Below are positions 23,239-31,227 of a DNA stretch of 37,024 nucleotides, in pieces. Below the pieces are notes generated by a model, which was not told the DNA's origin, searched no databases, and saw nothing but the letters and a program-made list of their open reading frames with translations. The DNA lies in contig CAZIEW010000059.1 of the NCBI GenBank assembly GCA_964538515.1, forward strand, positions 1 to 37,024. Reading direction: 5' to 3'. A program made the position numbers and the translations under genes. This stretch comes from CALBZH01 sp964538515 (GTDB lineage Bacteria > Desulfobacterota > Syntrophobacteria > Syntrophobacterales > Syntrophobacteraceae). How positions within the stretch are numbered: position 1 is the first letter of the stretch; each line of letters starts with the position of its first letter.

Positions 23239-24192
23239 ATGGCGGCAAAAAGCAGAAAGACGGACTCAGCCGGCCCCTCCATCGCCGGAAAGCTCATTGT
23301 TGATTTGATGAACGTCAGGAAGCAAAAGGTTGTCGACCTCCAGGCCGTGAGAAACGCAAGGATCAGGGCGGAGGAGCTCGACGCGTTCATTGCATCGGAA
23401 GAGGAGCTTGCCCGGCTTGACCCCGTGCATGCAGTCTATGTGTACGCACAAGGCAAGATGGATGCCTTCGTCGCACAGTTGGGTGCCGTGCCGGCGGTCA
23501 AAAAGCTCGTAGCGATCTGTGTCGATGCTGACCGGGAATACATGCCCGAGGGACCGCCCATGAGCCCCCTGACCCTCTCTTACTTCACATGCTGGTCCTT
23601 TTTCGATCTGTGCCTCGGGGCGAGGAAGGAATCGTTCGGCACGATCACCATCGAGGTCTTCAGAGCCCTCAAGGCTGATCCAGGCCTCATCAGGCTCTTC
23701 GAGAAGATGCAGGCGTCCCGGATGGGATTCTATGTTCATGAGGGGTTTTCCGGTCCGCAGGTTCGGTTGCGGGAGCTGGTGACGGAAAGAAGCCTGACGG
23801 CAACGGTTCCAAGTGGGCACAGGGGGCAGCCTGGAGAAATTTGGCTGGCGAGAATCATGCCGGACCCTTTTGAGGAGCGTCCCTTCGGCTATTCAGTGGT
23901 TTTCACGACGCCTTACGTCATTTGGCGGCTCGAGGGGGACTCGTTGTATGAAAAAGGCGACCGGAAAGGATGGCTGGCCTTTTTCGACAGAACACTTGGC
24001 AAGACCGGCAAATCGGACAGGATCGCCGCCTACGAGCATCTCATGAAATACGGTCTCGGCCGGCATTATTGGAGCGAATACATTTTTGAGGCGTATGTGA
24101 ATCATGTCCGTGAGGCGATCTTTCTGACGGGCTTTCCTGATTTGCCTTTGAGCCGGCCCCATTCAAGGGAGAGTACCAACCTGAGGATGTAG
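23239..24192 (+). CDS. Conserved-looking protein of unknown function
   Basis: A 317-residue soluble protein that I do not recognise. The N terminus is basic (MAAKSRKTDSAGPSIAGKL) and no signal peptide or membrane helix is visible. A mixed alpha/beta body follows, with MSPLTLSYFTCWSFFDLCLG near residue 108 and WLARIMPDPFEERPFGYSVV near 200. The C-terminal part is helical and rich in aromatic residues (YGLGRHYWSEYIFEAYVNHV). Normal amino-acid balance and the aromatic-rich segments argue for a real gene. AGGGAA precedes the ATG. It stands alone: a weak hairpin (24270-24301) and a broken antitoxin gene follow, so the context gives no functional hint. Confidence 0.75.
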   Translation: MAAKSRKTDSAGPSIAGKLIVDLMNVRKQKVVDLQAVRNARIRAEELDAFIASEEELARLDPVHAVYVYAQGKMDAFVAQLGAVPAVKKLVAICVDADREYMPEGPPMSPLTLSYFTCWSFFDLCLGARKESFGTITIEVFRALKADPGLIRLFEKMQASRMGFYVHEGFSGPQVRLRELVTERSLTATVPSGHRGQPGEIWLARIMPDPFEERPFGYSVVFTTPYVIWRLEGDSLYEKGDRKGWLAFFDRTLGKTGKSDRIAAYEHLMKYGLGRHYWSEYIFEAYVNHVREAIFLTGFPDLPLSRPHSRESTNLRM

Positions 24193-24269
24193 GCGCATGC
24201 CGATTCCCAGATTCGCCCCCTATGGATCGGATCTCACACTCCACGGGGACTGCTGAGACCGGGCAGGGT

Positions 24270-24301
24270 CTGCAGCCAGACCATCCATGATCTGGCTGCA
24301 G
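24270..24301. repeat. 11-bp inverted repeat after the unknown gene
   Basis: CTGCAGCCAGA (24270-24280) and TCTGGCTGCAG (24291-24301) are perfect complements around a 10-base loop, 78 bases after the preceding stop. No T-run follows. It may mark the 3' end of that transcript. Confidence 0.45.
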
Positions 24302-24386
24302 GTCCAGATCGGTTAGGGAAGGGTCCCGATTGGGGCCGCCCATCAAGTCTAGACGGGAGTTGGATTGTCGTGCAAGATGAGATCTT

Positions 24387-24626
24387 TCATCGATATCCCC
24401 ACTCGCGACTGCGTACGGTTCGAGCCCAATCGCTGCCGTCTTCCATGTCCTGTCTGCCACGCTAAATGCCGACGAACGCTTTAACGGCCGGTTGAGTCAT
24501 AGGGCGCTGCTCTTTCGGACGCGCTTGCTGATTGCGCTTTCGGAGGAGCTCGATGAAATCCGGAGCCTCCTGCCGAGCCTCCGGGGGCAGAACGGCCATC
24601 TCGCGCCACACCCTTTCCTGATTCAT
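24387..24626 (-). pseudogene. DUF2281-like (VapB-type) antitoxin gene broken by an in-frame stop
   Basis: On the minus strand an ATG at 24626 opens a frame reading MNQERVWREMAVLPPEAR and then QEAPDFIELLRKRNQQAR, the helix pattern typical of DUF2281 antitoxins (LPPE..QEALDFIEFL). It stops at TAG (24462-24464) after ...KAFVGI, giving 54 residues. The frame continues past the stop as RGRQDMEDGSDWARTVRSRE and ends at TGA (24387-24389). From memory of this family, FVGMW is followed by .DREDM.DSS.WVR..R..EW, so the TAG replaces a Trp TGG codon by one G-to-A change. No PIN-domain toxin is recognisable downstream. I infer a decayed toxin-antitoxin remnant; a truncated but expressed 54-residue protein is possible. 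Confidence 0.7.
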
Positions 24627-24648
24627 CGGCGCTAGCTGGACCTGGGCG

Positions 24649-25242
24649 TCAACCCGGCACGAAACCGCCGATGGGTATGCCTTCTCCGAGTCGGATGGAC
24701 CCTGGCAGCTGAAGGGTTGGCGAATCCTTTTGAAAGATGACGAAGGCTTCGCACTTGACGGTGCACCTTCCCTGGCAAGTGCCGGTGCGGATCTCCACGA
24801 TGCGGCCGGCTTCCACCTTCAAACACGCGCCTTTGAACGTGAGGGCGAGGTCGATATCGAAATCGATGACCTGGATCACCTGTTCATTCATGAGGATTTC
24901 GACCTTGGGCTGATAACCGGAATGGACCGTGTGCTCGATCAAGGGTATGAGGACGCGCTCGCCTGGAGAGATCTTGTGTTTGGCCAACTGGGCCTTGAAG
25001 GACCGGAATTTGTCCCACGCACCGACGAGAACGTCTTTGATGTCAATATCGAGCATCGAAGAAACGAGACCGCCGATCTCCCCGGACAAGCCCGGCCAGT
25101 CGATTCTTCTTATCGCATGGGAAAGAGCGTTCTTGAGCGCTGAAGCGTTCGGGCCCGGGTCGATACCGATCAAGCAGCCTCGCGGCAAATGGTCGGGACT
25201 GAACTCAAAGATCTCGCTGACGATGTGCTTGGGGTCACTCAT
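24649..25242 (-). CDS. Protein of unknown function coupled to the PKD gene
   Basis: A 197-residue soluble protein that I cannot assign. It begins MSDPKHIVSEIFEFSPDHLP. The start at 25242 is chosen because the gene then overlaps the end of the PKD-protein gene by 8 bases, with GGAAGGG just upstream. The N-terminal half has GIDPGPNASALKNALSHAI, ahead of an amphipathic segment with GGLVSSMLDIDIKDVLVGAW. The C-terminal half looks all-beta, with several strands (VEILMNEQVIQVIDFDIDLA, GACLKVEAGRIVEIRTGTCQ) and C-x3-C-x3-C spacing in TCQGRCTVKC. No signal peptide is seen. Coupling to a membrane-anchored PKD protein suggests a common function, nature unknown. Confidence 0.78.
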   Translation of the reverse strand: MSDPKHIVSEIFEFSPDHLPRGCLIGIDPGPNASALKNALSHAIRRIDWPGLSGEIGGLVSSMLDIDIKDVLVGAWDKFRSFKAQLAKHKISPGERVLIPLIEHTVHSGYQPKVEILMNEQVIQVIDFDIDLALTFKGACLKVEAGRIVEIRTGTCQGRCTVKCEAFVIFQKDSPTLQLPGSIRLGEGIPIGGFVPG

Positions 25243-26980
25243 GGCGGATCCCTTCCTCTGAAATGATATCACCGGCTGCCTCGATGGAGTGTTCGCCCGG
25301 AGCGGTTCTGACGCGCAAGCGCACGACCAGATCCGGCTCCGTGGGAGGCACACCGTCGATGTACTGCGATCCTTCGTGCGGGCGTAGCCGGGTGCGAGGC
25401 CTGACGAGCGGGCCCCGTTGACGCAAACGCCGGGTCAATTTCCAGGTGAGCACCAGGGCGAGCCCGCCTGCCCCCAGCATCCCTGCGGCCGCGAGCAGGC
25501 GAGTCCCGTCGGACCCTCGATCGGGTGGCCGCGGGTGCCCAACCGGCGGAGGTGACGCCGATTGCGGCGACACCGTGTAGCTCAAGGAGGCCGTCTTCTC
25601 TTCCCCTCCTCTCACCTGAGCCCATGCGACAACCCTGTAGGTCCTCGCCGCCGCATAGCGGTGCCGGGCACTCGCATCGGCGCTCATCCCCCTCTGACCT
25701 CCGTCTCCGAAATCGAATCGATACCGAGCCTCTCCGGACGGTTGCGGATCCAGTCTCATCTGGAAGACCACTTCATCGCCGGGATGTGCGACGGGGGGCT
25801 GGACCAAGAGGGCTGCTCTCGATGGCTTGTCTTCTATCACCTGGACGTTCACGGTGTTGCTTCTGAGGGTTTCCGGCGCGGTACTGAGATGCTGGGATGG
25901 GTAGACTGGAAGTTGCGCCAGGGCAAAGACCGGGTAGGTGCCTGCCCGGGAGAACGCGTGCTGGAGTCGGTCTTGAGGGCCCCACTGGGGGGCTGTACCG
26001 TCAGCGAAAACGAACTGGTACCGGATGTCGCCTTGCTGAGGGGGTCGGAGCTCCACCTGAAAGACCACGGGGGCCCCTACCCGGGTGCTGGACGGTTGCG
26101 CCGAGAGGACGAGTTGGGAGGGTGCCGGGGAGGGAACGATCTCTACGCTCACCACGTTGGTCCGGACCAAACCACCATCGAAGGTCACGGCACCGGGCTG
26201 AGGGCGACCGGAGCGCACCAGGGCAGACGCCCGGTAGGTACCCGCTCGCGCATAGACGTGCCGCACACTGCGGGACAGGGTCCATGCGGAGGGAGTCCCG
26301 TCACCGAATTCGAAGCTACACTGGATCGTACCTGGTTGAGATGGGGCGACTTCTACCGCGAGGTCCACTGCTTCCCCGGGATGCGCACGGACCGGAGCCA
26401 CCACGAGCTGAGCCCGAAGGGGCACGTCCGGCTCTCGAACCTGGAGGGTCACGGCATTGCTTGTGATCGGAGCCGGGTTGAGTGCCGCAAGTTGTGGGAC
26501 AGATCCGGTGCGGCGCGCCTCGGCATAGACCGTGTAAGGCCCGGCCTGTGAGTAAGCATGCTGGGTTGTGGGCGTGTTGATCCACCCCGAGGTTGTGCCG
26601 TCACCAAAGTAAAACTGATAGGCGAGCTCGCCCTGATGGCCGCCCGTTCGGAGCAGGAACCGGACCGACTGCCCTGTGACGGGGCTCGCGGGTGACGGCC
26701 GATCGAGTCTCAAGACCGGTCGCACCGGAGCCGGAGTCCGGTTGTCAGGCTGATCCCCGTGAGCGGCCGGTCGTTGCGGCCGAATGTTTGGGCGGACGGC
26801 CTGTGCCCGATCCGGACTGTTCAGGTAGCCGGTGGGTTGTGCCAGGACAAACCCGTCCAACAAGAGCAGCGCAACCCAGACCATCAGCAGCCGGAGTCCT
26901 ATTCCCACCTTTGGAGCCTTGTGCTCGTGAGCACGCCTATCGACTTTCCCGAAATGGGGTCCATCGGTCTTTGCCAGCAT
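25235..26980 (-). CDS. Membrane-anchored protein with four PKD domains
   Basis: A 581-residue exported protein. A basic N terminus (residues 1-27) precedes a hydrophobic segment (GIGLRLLMVWVALLLLDGFV) that acts as signal peptide or anchor. A Pro/Arg-rich linker is followed by four PKD-type immunoglobulin-like repeats. Each has the signature (D/A)G(T/G) and a later (H.Y/F..A(G/R).Y) strand: YQFYFGDGTTSGW, CSFEFGDGTPSAW, YQFVFADGTAPQW and YRFDFGDGGQRGM. After another Pro-rich stretch there is a C-terminal membrane helix (LLAAAGMLGAGGLALVLTWK), a basic stop-transfer and a tail of about 60 residues. GGGAGGA precedes the ATG at the proper distance. PKD repeats mediate protein or carbohydrate contact at the cell surface; the ligand is unknown. 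Confidence 0.85.
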   Translation of the reverse strand: MLAKTDGPHFGKVDRRAHEHKAPKVGIGLRLLMVWVALLLLDGFVLAQPTGYLNSPDRAQAVRPNIRPQRPAAHGDQPDNRTPAPVRPVLRLDRPSPASPVTGQSVRFLLRTGGHQGELAYQFYFGDGTTSGWINTPTTQHAYSQAGPYTVYAEARRTGSVPQLAALNPAPITSNAVTLQVREPDVPLRAQLVVAPVRAHPGEAVDLAVEVAPSQPGTIQCSFEFGDGTPSAWTLSRSVRHVYARAGTYRASALVRSGRPQPGAVTFDGGLVRTNVVSVEIVPSPAPSQLVLSAQPSSTRVGAPVVFQVELRPPQQGDIRYQFVFADGTAPQWGPQDRLQHAFSRAGTYPVFALAQLPVYPSQHLSTAPETLRSNTVNVQVIEDKPSRAALLVQPPVAHPGDEVVFQMRLDPQPSGEARYRFDFGDGGQRGMSADASARHRYAAARTYRVVAWAQVRGGEEKTASLSYTVSPQSASPPPVGHPRPPDRGSDGTRLLAAAGMLGAGGLALVLTWKLTRRLRQRGPLVRPRTRLRPHEGSQYIDGVPPTEPDLVVRLRVRTAPGEHSIEAAGDIISEEGIRHE

Positions 26981-27351
26981 GACCTGTTCCTCCCGTTCAG
27001 CTCACGTGTTCTCGGATCCGGGTTGAGGCGGGAGCAAAGACAGGGGGGAATGCGCGGCTTGTGCCCGGACCGCATCCTCGAGAGCTATGGAAAGCACCGA
27101 AAGGCAGCATCAGCCGGTTCGCCGCGATTCCCATTCCTTTCAATCGAGACGAAGATCGGGGCATCGTGGCAACAGGCCTAATTGAAAACGTTAGCGTTTG
27201 CGCTTTGAGATTTCGCTGGTGAAGCTGGACGAGCTGGCATTGGGATAAAGAATTCTACCACGGGGCATTCGGCTCAGCCAGATGAATTTTGGGGAGTCCT
27301 TGGCAACGAACTGGGGGCGCTGTCGGTCATCATCCTCGGTCGGGCCCCCTC
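26981..27351. other. Intergenic stretch between the PKD gene and the groESL promoter
   Basis: About 370 bases with no supported gene. It holds the ribosome site and upstream region of the minus-strand PKD gene and a small inverted repeat (AAACG-TTAG-CGTTT near 27186-27200). A short antisense frame across 27191-27400 overlaps the groESL promoter and CIRCE and is not called. Confidence 0.5.
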
Positions 27352-27379
27352 TTGACATTTTGAAGCACACGATTAAAAA
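27352..27379 (+). promoter_or_regulatory. Vegetative promoter of groESL
   Basis: A perfect -35 box TTGACA (27352-27357) is followed after 16 bases by an AT-rich -10 (TAAAAA, 27374-27379). The expected start falls next to the CIRCE element, as usual for HrcA-repressed operons. The -10 is not close to consensus. Confidence 0.65.
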
Positions 27380-27386
27380 ATTCATT

Positions 27387-27415
27387 GCTAGCACTCTCAA
27401 GCATAGAGTGCTAGC
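27387..27415 (+). promoter_or_regulatory. CIRCE element (HrcA operator)
   Basis: The inverted repeat GCTAGCACTC-N9-GAGTGCTAGC has 10-bp perfect arms and the 9-base spacer of CIRCE (consensus TTAGCACTC-N9-GAGTGCTAA). It lies at the likely transcription start of groES. This implies HrcA repression with heat induction; hrcA itself is not in the window. Confidence 0.95.
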
Positions 27416-27497
27416 ACGTCTCGGTCGGAGTCTCGATCCTACTCAAAACCAAAACAAGCATCGTGGCATGACTCAGTGCCCAAAGGAGAGTGATGGT

Positions 27498-27785
27498 ATG
27501 AAGCTTAAGCCCTTGCATGATCGGATTGTTGTGAAGCGTATGGAAGAAGAGGAAAAGACGGCCGGAGGGATCATTATCCCGGATACTGCCAAGGAAAAGC
27601 CCCAGCAGGGCAAGGTCATGGCGGTCGGAGACGGCAAGTTCACCGACAACGGCAACAGGACGCCTCTCACCGTCAGGGAGGGCGACCGCATTATCTTCAG
27701 CAAGTATGCGGGGACCGACATCAAGGTAGGGGGCGAAGAGCTCCTCATTATGCGTGAGGACGATGTACTGGCGGTTGTGCAGTAG
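27498..27785 (+). CDS. groS: Co-chaperonin GroES
   Basis: A 95-residue GroES (Cpn10), the heptameric lid of the GroEL folding chamber. It shows the family N terminus MKLKPLHDRIVVKRMEEEEK and the mobile loop EKTAGGIIIPDTAKEKPQQG that docks on GroEL. The core GDRIIFSKYAGTDIKVGGEE and the end REDDVLAVV are also typical. AAAGGAG lies 8 bases before the ATG. It is 49 bases upstream of groEL and under the CIRCE-controlled promoter. Confidence 0.98.
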   Translation: MKLKPLHDRIVVKRMEEEEKTAGGIIIPDTAKEKPQQGKVMAVGDGKFTDNGNRTPLTVREGDRIIFSKYAGTDIKVGGEELLIMREDDVLAVVQ

Positions 27786-27834
27786 GCTCGGCAAACTGGA
27801 AAAGAGATCTTGATAGATAGGGAGGAATGATCAT

Positions 27835-29463
27835 ATGGCAGCAAAGGAAATCAAATATGATGCCGAAGCCAGGGACAGGATCATGAACGGCGTCAACGTC
27901 CTGGCCGATGCGGTCAAGGTTACCCTGGGGCCCAAGGGCCGCAATGTGGTCATCGAGAAGAGCTTTGGTGCTCCGCTCGTCACCAAGGACGGCGTCACCG
28001 TGGCAAAGGAAATCGAGCTGGCCGACAAGTTCGAGAACATGGGCGTTCAGATGGTCAAAGAGGTGGCCAGCAAGACATCCGATGTGGCGGGGGACGGTAC
28101 AACGACTGCAACCATCCTGGCCCAGGCGATCTACCGGGAGGGCTCCAAGCTCGTGGCCGCCGGCCATAACCCCATGGCCCTCAAGAGGGGGATCGAGAAG
28201 GCGGTTGAGACTGCCGTTTCGGAGCTTAAAAACATCAGCAAGCCCACCAAGGATCAAAAAGAGATCTCCCAAGTCGGCACCATTAGCGCCAACAACGACC
28301 CCACCATCGGCGGGATCATCGCCGAGGCCATGAACAAGGTGGGGAAGGAAGGGGTCATCACGGTCGAAGAAGCAAAGAGCATGGAGACCACCCTCGAGGT
28401 GGTCGAAGGGATGCAGTTCGACCGGGGCTACATTTCCCCCTATTTCGTGACCGATGCCGAGCGCATGGAAGCTGTCCTCGAGGAGCCCTATATCCTTGCT
28501 TATGAGAAGAAGATCAGCAACATGAAGGATCTTCTTCCGCTGCTCGAGCAGATCGCCAAGATGGGCAAGCCTCTCATCATCATCGCTGAGGATGTGGAGG
28601 GGGAGGCCCTGGCCACCCTGGTCGTGAACAAGCTTCGAGGCACCCTCAAGGTCTGTGCCGTCAAGGCCCCGGGATTTGGCGACAGGCGCAAGGCCATGCT
28701 CCAGGACATTGCCATCCTCACGGGCGGCCAGGTGATTTCCGAGGACCTCGGCATCAAGCTCGAAAACGTTGCCCTGAAAGATCTCGGCCAGTGCAAGACT
28801 GTGCGCGTGGACAAGGACAACACCACCATCGTTGACGGGGCGGGAAGCAGGGAGGCCATTGAGGGCCGCATCAAACAGATTCGGGCTCAAATCGAGGAGA
28901 CCACGAGCGACTACGACCGTGAAAAGCTCCAGGAGCGGCTCGCTAAAATTGTTGGCGGTGTTGCGGTAATCAAAGTCGGGGCTGCAACGGAAGTTGAGAT
29001 GAAAGAAAAGAAAGCACGCGTCGAGGACGCTCTGAATGCAACCCGTGCAGCCGTGGAGGAGGGCATCGTTCCCGGTGGCGGTGTGGCGCTCCTTCGCTGC
29101 ATCCCGGCTTTGGCCAAAATGGATGCGAAGGGGGAGGAGGCTTTCGGCGTCAGTATCGTGCGACGAGCCTTGGAAGAGCCCGTGCGCCAGATTGCAAACA
29201 ACGCAGGTCTTGAGGGCTCCGTGGTGGTCGAGCGCGTCAAGAGCGAAAATGGTGCTTTTGGCTTCAATGCGGAAACCGAAACCTACGGAGATCTCGTTGA
29301 AGCGGGCGTCATTGATCCGACCAAGGTAGTGCGTTTTGCCCTGCAGAATGCATCCAGCGTGGCCGCCCTCATGCTCACCACGGAGGCGATGGTCGCAGAA
29401 AAGCCCAAGAAAAAAGAGCCCGCACCGGCCATGCCCCACGGCGGAATGGACGACATGTATTGA
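27835..29463 (+). CDS. groL: Chaperonin GroEL
   Basis: A 542-residue Cpn60. It shows the N terminus AAKEIKYDAEARDRIMNGV, the ATP-site segments LGPKGRNVVIEKSFG and SDVAGDGTTTATILAQ, the apical-domain run with EDVEGEALATLVVNKLRGTL, GFGDRRKAMLQDIAILTGG, and VEEGIVPGGGVALLR near the C terminus. The usual Gly-Met tail is reduced: the protein ends APAMPHGGMDDMY. GGGAGGA precedes the ATG. The operon appears to continue into three hsp20 genes, since no strong terminator with a T-run was found between them. Confidence 0.98.
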   Translation: MAAKEIKYDAEARDRIMNGVNVLADAVKVTLGPKGRNVVIEKSFGAPLVTKDGVTVAKEIELADKFENMGVQMVKEVASKTSDVAGDGTTTATILAQAIYREGSKLVAAGHNPMALKRGIEKAVETAVSELKNISKPTKDQKEISQVGTISANNDPTIGGIIAEAMNKVGKEGVITVEEAKSMETTLEVVEGMQFDRGYISPYFVTDAERMEAVLEEPYILAYEKKISNMKDLLPLLEQIAKMGKPLIIIAEDVEGEALATLVVNKLRGTLKVCAVKAPGFGDRRKAMLQDIAILTGGQVISEDLGIKLENVALKDLGQCKTVRVDKDNTTIVDGAGSREAIEGRIKQIRAQIEETTSDYDREKLQERLAKIVGGVAVIKVGAATEVEMKEKKARVEDALNATRAAVEEGIVPGGGVALLRCIPALAKMDAKGEEAFGVSIVRRALEEPVRQIANNAGLEGSVVVERVKSENGAFGFNAETETYGDLVEAGVIDPTKVVRFALQNASSVAALMLTTEAMVAEKPKKKEPAPAMPHGGMDDMY

Positions 29464-29518
29464 TAGGAAAGATGCTGAGCGGCGGCCGCCCGACACGGGT
29501 AGCCGCGCTCTCTCTTCG

Positions 29519-29622
29519 CCCGCGAAAGCGCAACTGAGACGGTGAGTTGAGCGTCCGCCCGTCGCTTTCGCGGGGCAAACCAATGACAGGCCCCGGTCCG
29601 AGGCGCAGGCGCCTCGGACCGG
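29519..29622 (+). other. Two stable hairpins between groEL and the first hsp20
   Basis: Arms CCCGCGAAAGCG (29519-29530) and CGCTTTCGCGGG (29563-29574) enclose 32 bases that can form a further small stem (CAACT with AGTTG). A second element has 14-bp arms at 29593-29606 and 29609-29622 centred on AG. It ends just before the hsp20 ribosome site (AAAGGAGG). No T-run follows. These may stabilise or process the groESL mRNA or shield the hsp20 translation start. Confidence 0.6.
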
Positions 29623-29644
29623 CCTCGGAAAGGAGGTAATCAAC

Positions 29645-30205
29645 ATGGACCTGAAAAAGCTCGCACCCTGGAACTGGTTTAAGAAGGAAGAGGAGCAGCA
29701 GGCCACGACGCTCCCCGTCACCGTGCACCGGCACGGCCAGCCGCGCTCTTATAGCCCCGTCGCGCAGTTTCACCAGGAAATTGACCGTATGTTCGATAAC
29801 TTCTTCCGTGGCTTTGGCTTCCCATCGATGGGATTTGGGAGAGAGCCTTCCCTTCTGGCTCAGAACGAGTGGCTCAAGCCCACCCTGGATGTAGCAGCAG
29901 GTGAGAAGGAGTATACAATCTCCGTGGAGCTTCCTGGAGTGGATGAGAAGGATGTGCAATTGGAGCTCTCGGAAGATACCCTGGTGATCAAGGGCGAAAA
30001 GAAACAGGAGAAGGAGGAAAAGGAAAAGAATTACTACCGTATGGAACGCTCTTACGGCTCCTTCCAAAGGGTCTTGTCCCTGCCGGAAGATGCAGAGCGT
30101 GAGGGAATCGGGGCCGTTTACAAGAACGGTATCCTCAAGATCACGGTCCCACGCAAGGCAGGACCAAAGAAGGAGTCTCGGCAGATCACCATCAAGAGCG
30201 GATAA
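29645..30205 (+). CDS. Small heat shock protein Hsp20 (first of three)
   Basis: A 186-residue alpha-crystallin-type holdase. The N-terminal region (about 80 residues) carries FHQEIDRMFDNFFRGFGFPS, the usual oligomerisation segment. The alpha-crystallin domain spans roughly 78-175 with YTISVELPGVDEKDVQLELS, the dimerisation loop rich in Lys/Glu, ERSYGSFQRVLSLPEDA and the conserved A/KNGILKITVPR motif. The C-terminal IxI-like motif is ITIKSG. A perfect AAAGGAGG site precedes the ATG. It follows groEL and precedes two more hsp20 genes on the same strand, a heat-shock operon. Confidence 0.95.
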   Translation: MDLKKLAPWNWFKKEEEQQATTLPVTVHRHGQPRSYSPVAQFHQEIDRMFDNFFRGFGFPSMGFGREPSLLAQNEWLKPTLDVAAGEKEYTISVELPGVDEKDVQLELSEDTLVIKGEKKQEKEEKEKNYYRMERSYGSFQRVLSLPEDAEREGIGAVYKNGILKITVPRKAGPKKESRQITIKSG

Positions 30206-30271
30206 CCGGGTCCGCAGGCTTTGCTGTGGAAGCGCAAGCCCGTTGTCCGGATGGAAAGGAGGTAACGAGTC

Positions 30272-30772
30272 ATGGCAATGGTTCGTTTTCCGAGCTTGGG
30301 GGATATTCCTAGCCTTTTCCAGGAAATGGAAAGGATGAGGAGCGAGATGGATCGCCTCTTTGCCGGTTTCATGGGGCGAGCCCCGCTTGGTGCCTTGGGC
30401 TCCGATGTCTTCCCGGCGCTCAAAGTCATCGAGGAGAACGACAAGATTCTTGTCCTTGCGGAGCTTCCCGGTATCAGGCCCGAGGACATTGAGATCTCCC
30501 TTGAGGGTGCTACGCTCACCCTCCGTGGGGAGCGAAAGAGGGAGGAATTGGGCAATGTGAGCTATCACCGCCGTGAGAGAGTGGCGGGGAAATTCCAGAG
30601 GGCGTTGACCCTTCCCGTCGAAGTCAATCCGGATGCGGTCGAGGCCACATGCGAGCATGGTGTTTTGAAGCTCATCCTGCCCAAGGCAGAGCATGTGAAG
30701 CCCAAGAAGATACCGGTTCTTACGGGACGGGAGGCGGAAGCCTCGACTGCAATCGTTGATATATCGTCTTGA
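30272..30772 (+). CDS. Small heat shock protein Hsp20 (second of three)
   Basis: A 166-residue Hsp20, clearly different in sequence from its neighbour. It starts MAMVRFPSLGDIPSLFQEME and has the N-terminal segment MRSEMDRLFAGFMG. The alpha-crystallin domain (about 48-145) contains ILVLAELPGIRPEDIEISLE, RRERVAGKFQRALTLPVEV and CEHGVLKLILPKAE. The C terminus is long and polar, without a clear IxI motif. The GAAAGGAGGTAA leader is nearly the same as that of the first hsp20, suggesting similar translation strength. Confidence 0.95.
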   Translation: MAMVRFPSLGDIPSLFQEMERMRSEMDRLFAGFMGRAPLGALGSDVFPALKVIEENDKILVLAELPGIRPEDIEISLEGATLTLRGERKREELGNVSYHRRERVAGKFQRALTLPVEVNPDAVEATCEHGVLKLILPKAEHVKPKKIPVLTGREAEASTAIVDISS

Positions 30773-30794
30773 GCGCTTACGTGGAGATGAAACC

Positions 30795-31193
30795 ATGGCT
30801 GACAAGGAATTGCAGGTTGTTGAGAAGAAGGAAGTCGATACCCCTTCCGAAAACATCCGCAACTTGCCGGTGTTCGCTCCGCCCGTTGACATCTGCGAGT
30901 CCGAAGCCGAGCTGATTCTGTTTGCGGATATGCCGGGAGTGCCCATTGAGAATGTGGGAATCGACCTCACGGGAGATCAGCTCACCATAAGAGGTAGAGC
31001 GCTCGTTGGGACCGGGAGCGGTGCGGTGCTGTTGAGCGAATACCGCGAGGGGGACTACTACCGGCAGTTTAACCTCTCTAAGGCCATCGATCGGGAAAAG
31101 ATCGACGCCACGATGAAAAACGGCGTGCTCAAGGTGGTGCTGCCCAAGACCGATACGGCACGACCCCGCAAGATTGAAATCAAGTCCGTGTAA
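30795..31193 (+). CDS. Small heat shock protein Hsp20 (third of three)
   Basis: A 132-residue Hsp20 with a short N-terminal arm and an alpha-crystallin domain over about 35-125: LILFADMPGVPIENVGIDLT, YREGDYYRQFNLSKAIDREK and MKNGVLKVVLPK, ending RKIEIKSV (IxI-like). It begins MADKELQVVEKKEVDTPSEN; the start at 30795 follows GGAG, and an upstream ATG in the previous gene's end is less likely. This compact form resembles Hsp20 proteins that co-assemble with longer partners. An intrinsic terminator follows 35 bases after the stop, closing the operon. Confidence 0.94.
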   Translation: MADKELQVVEKKEVDTPSENIRNLPVFAPPVDICESEAELILFADMPGVPIENVGIDLTGDQLTIRGRALVGTGSGAVLLSEYREGDYYRQFNLSKAIDREKIDATMKNGVLKVVLPKTDTARPRKIEIKSV

Positions 31194-31227
31194 TCCGTCG
31201 TTGTCAGCAAATCGGGAATGATTGCTG

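Noticed and set aside
24410..24425. GGTTCGAGCCC resembling a tRNA T-arm
   Set aside because: No acceptor stem, anticodon arm or CCA context was found. It lies inside the antitoxin pseudogene.
27191..27400. Minus-strand 69-codon frame upstream of groES
   Set aside because: It covers the groESL promoter and CIRCE and has no family features.
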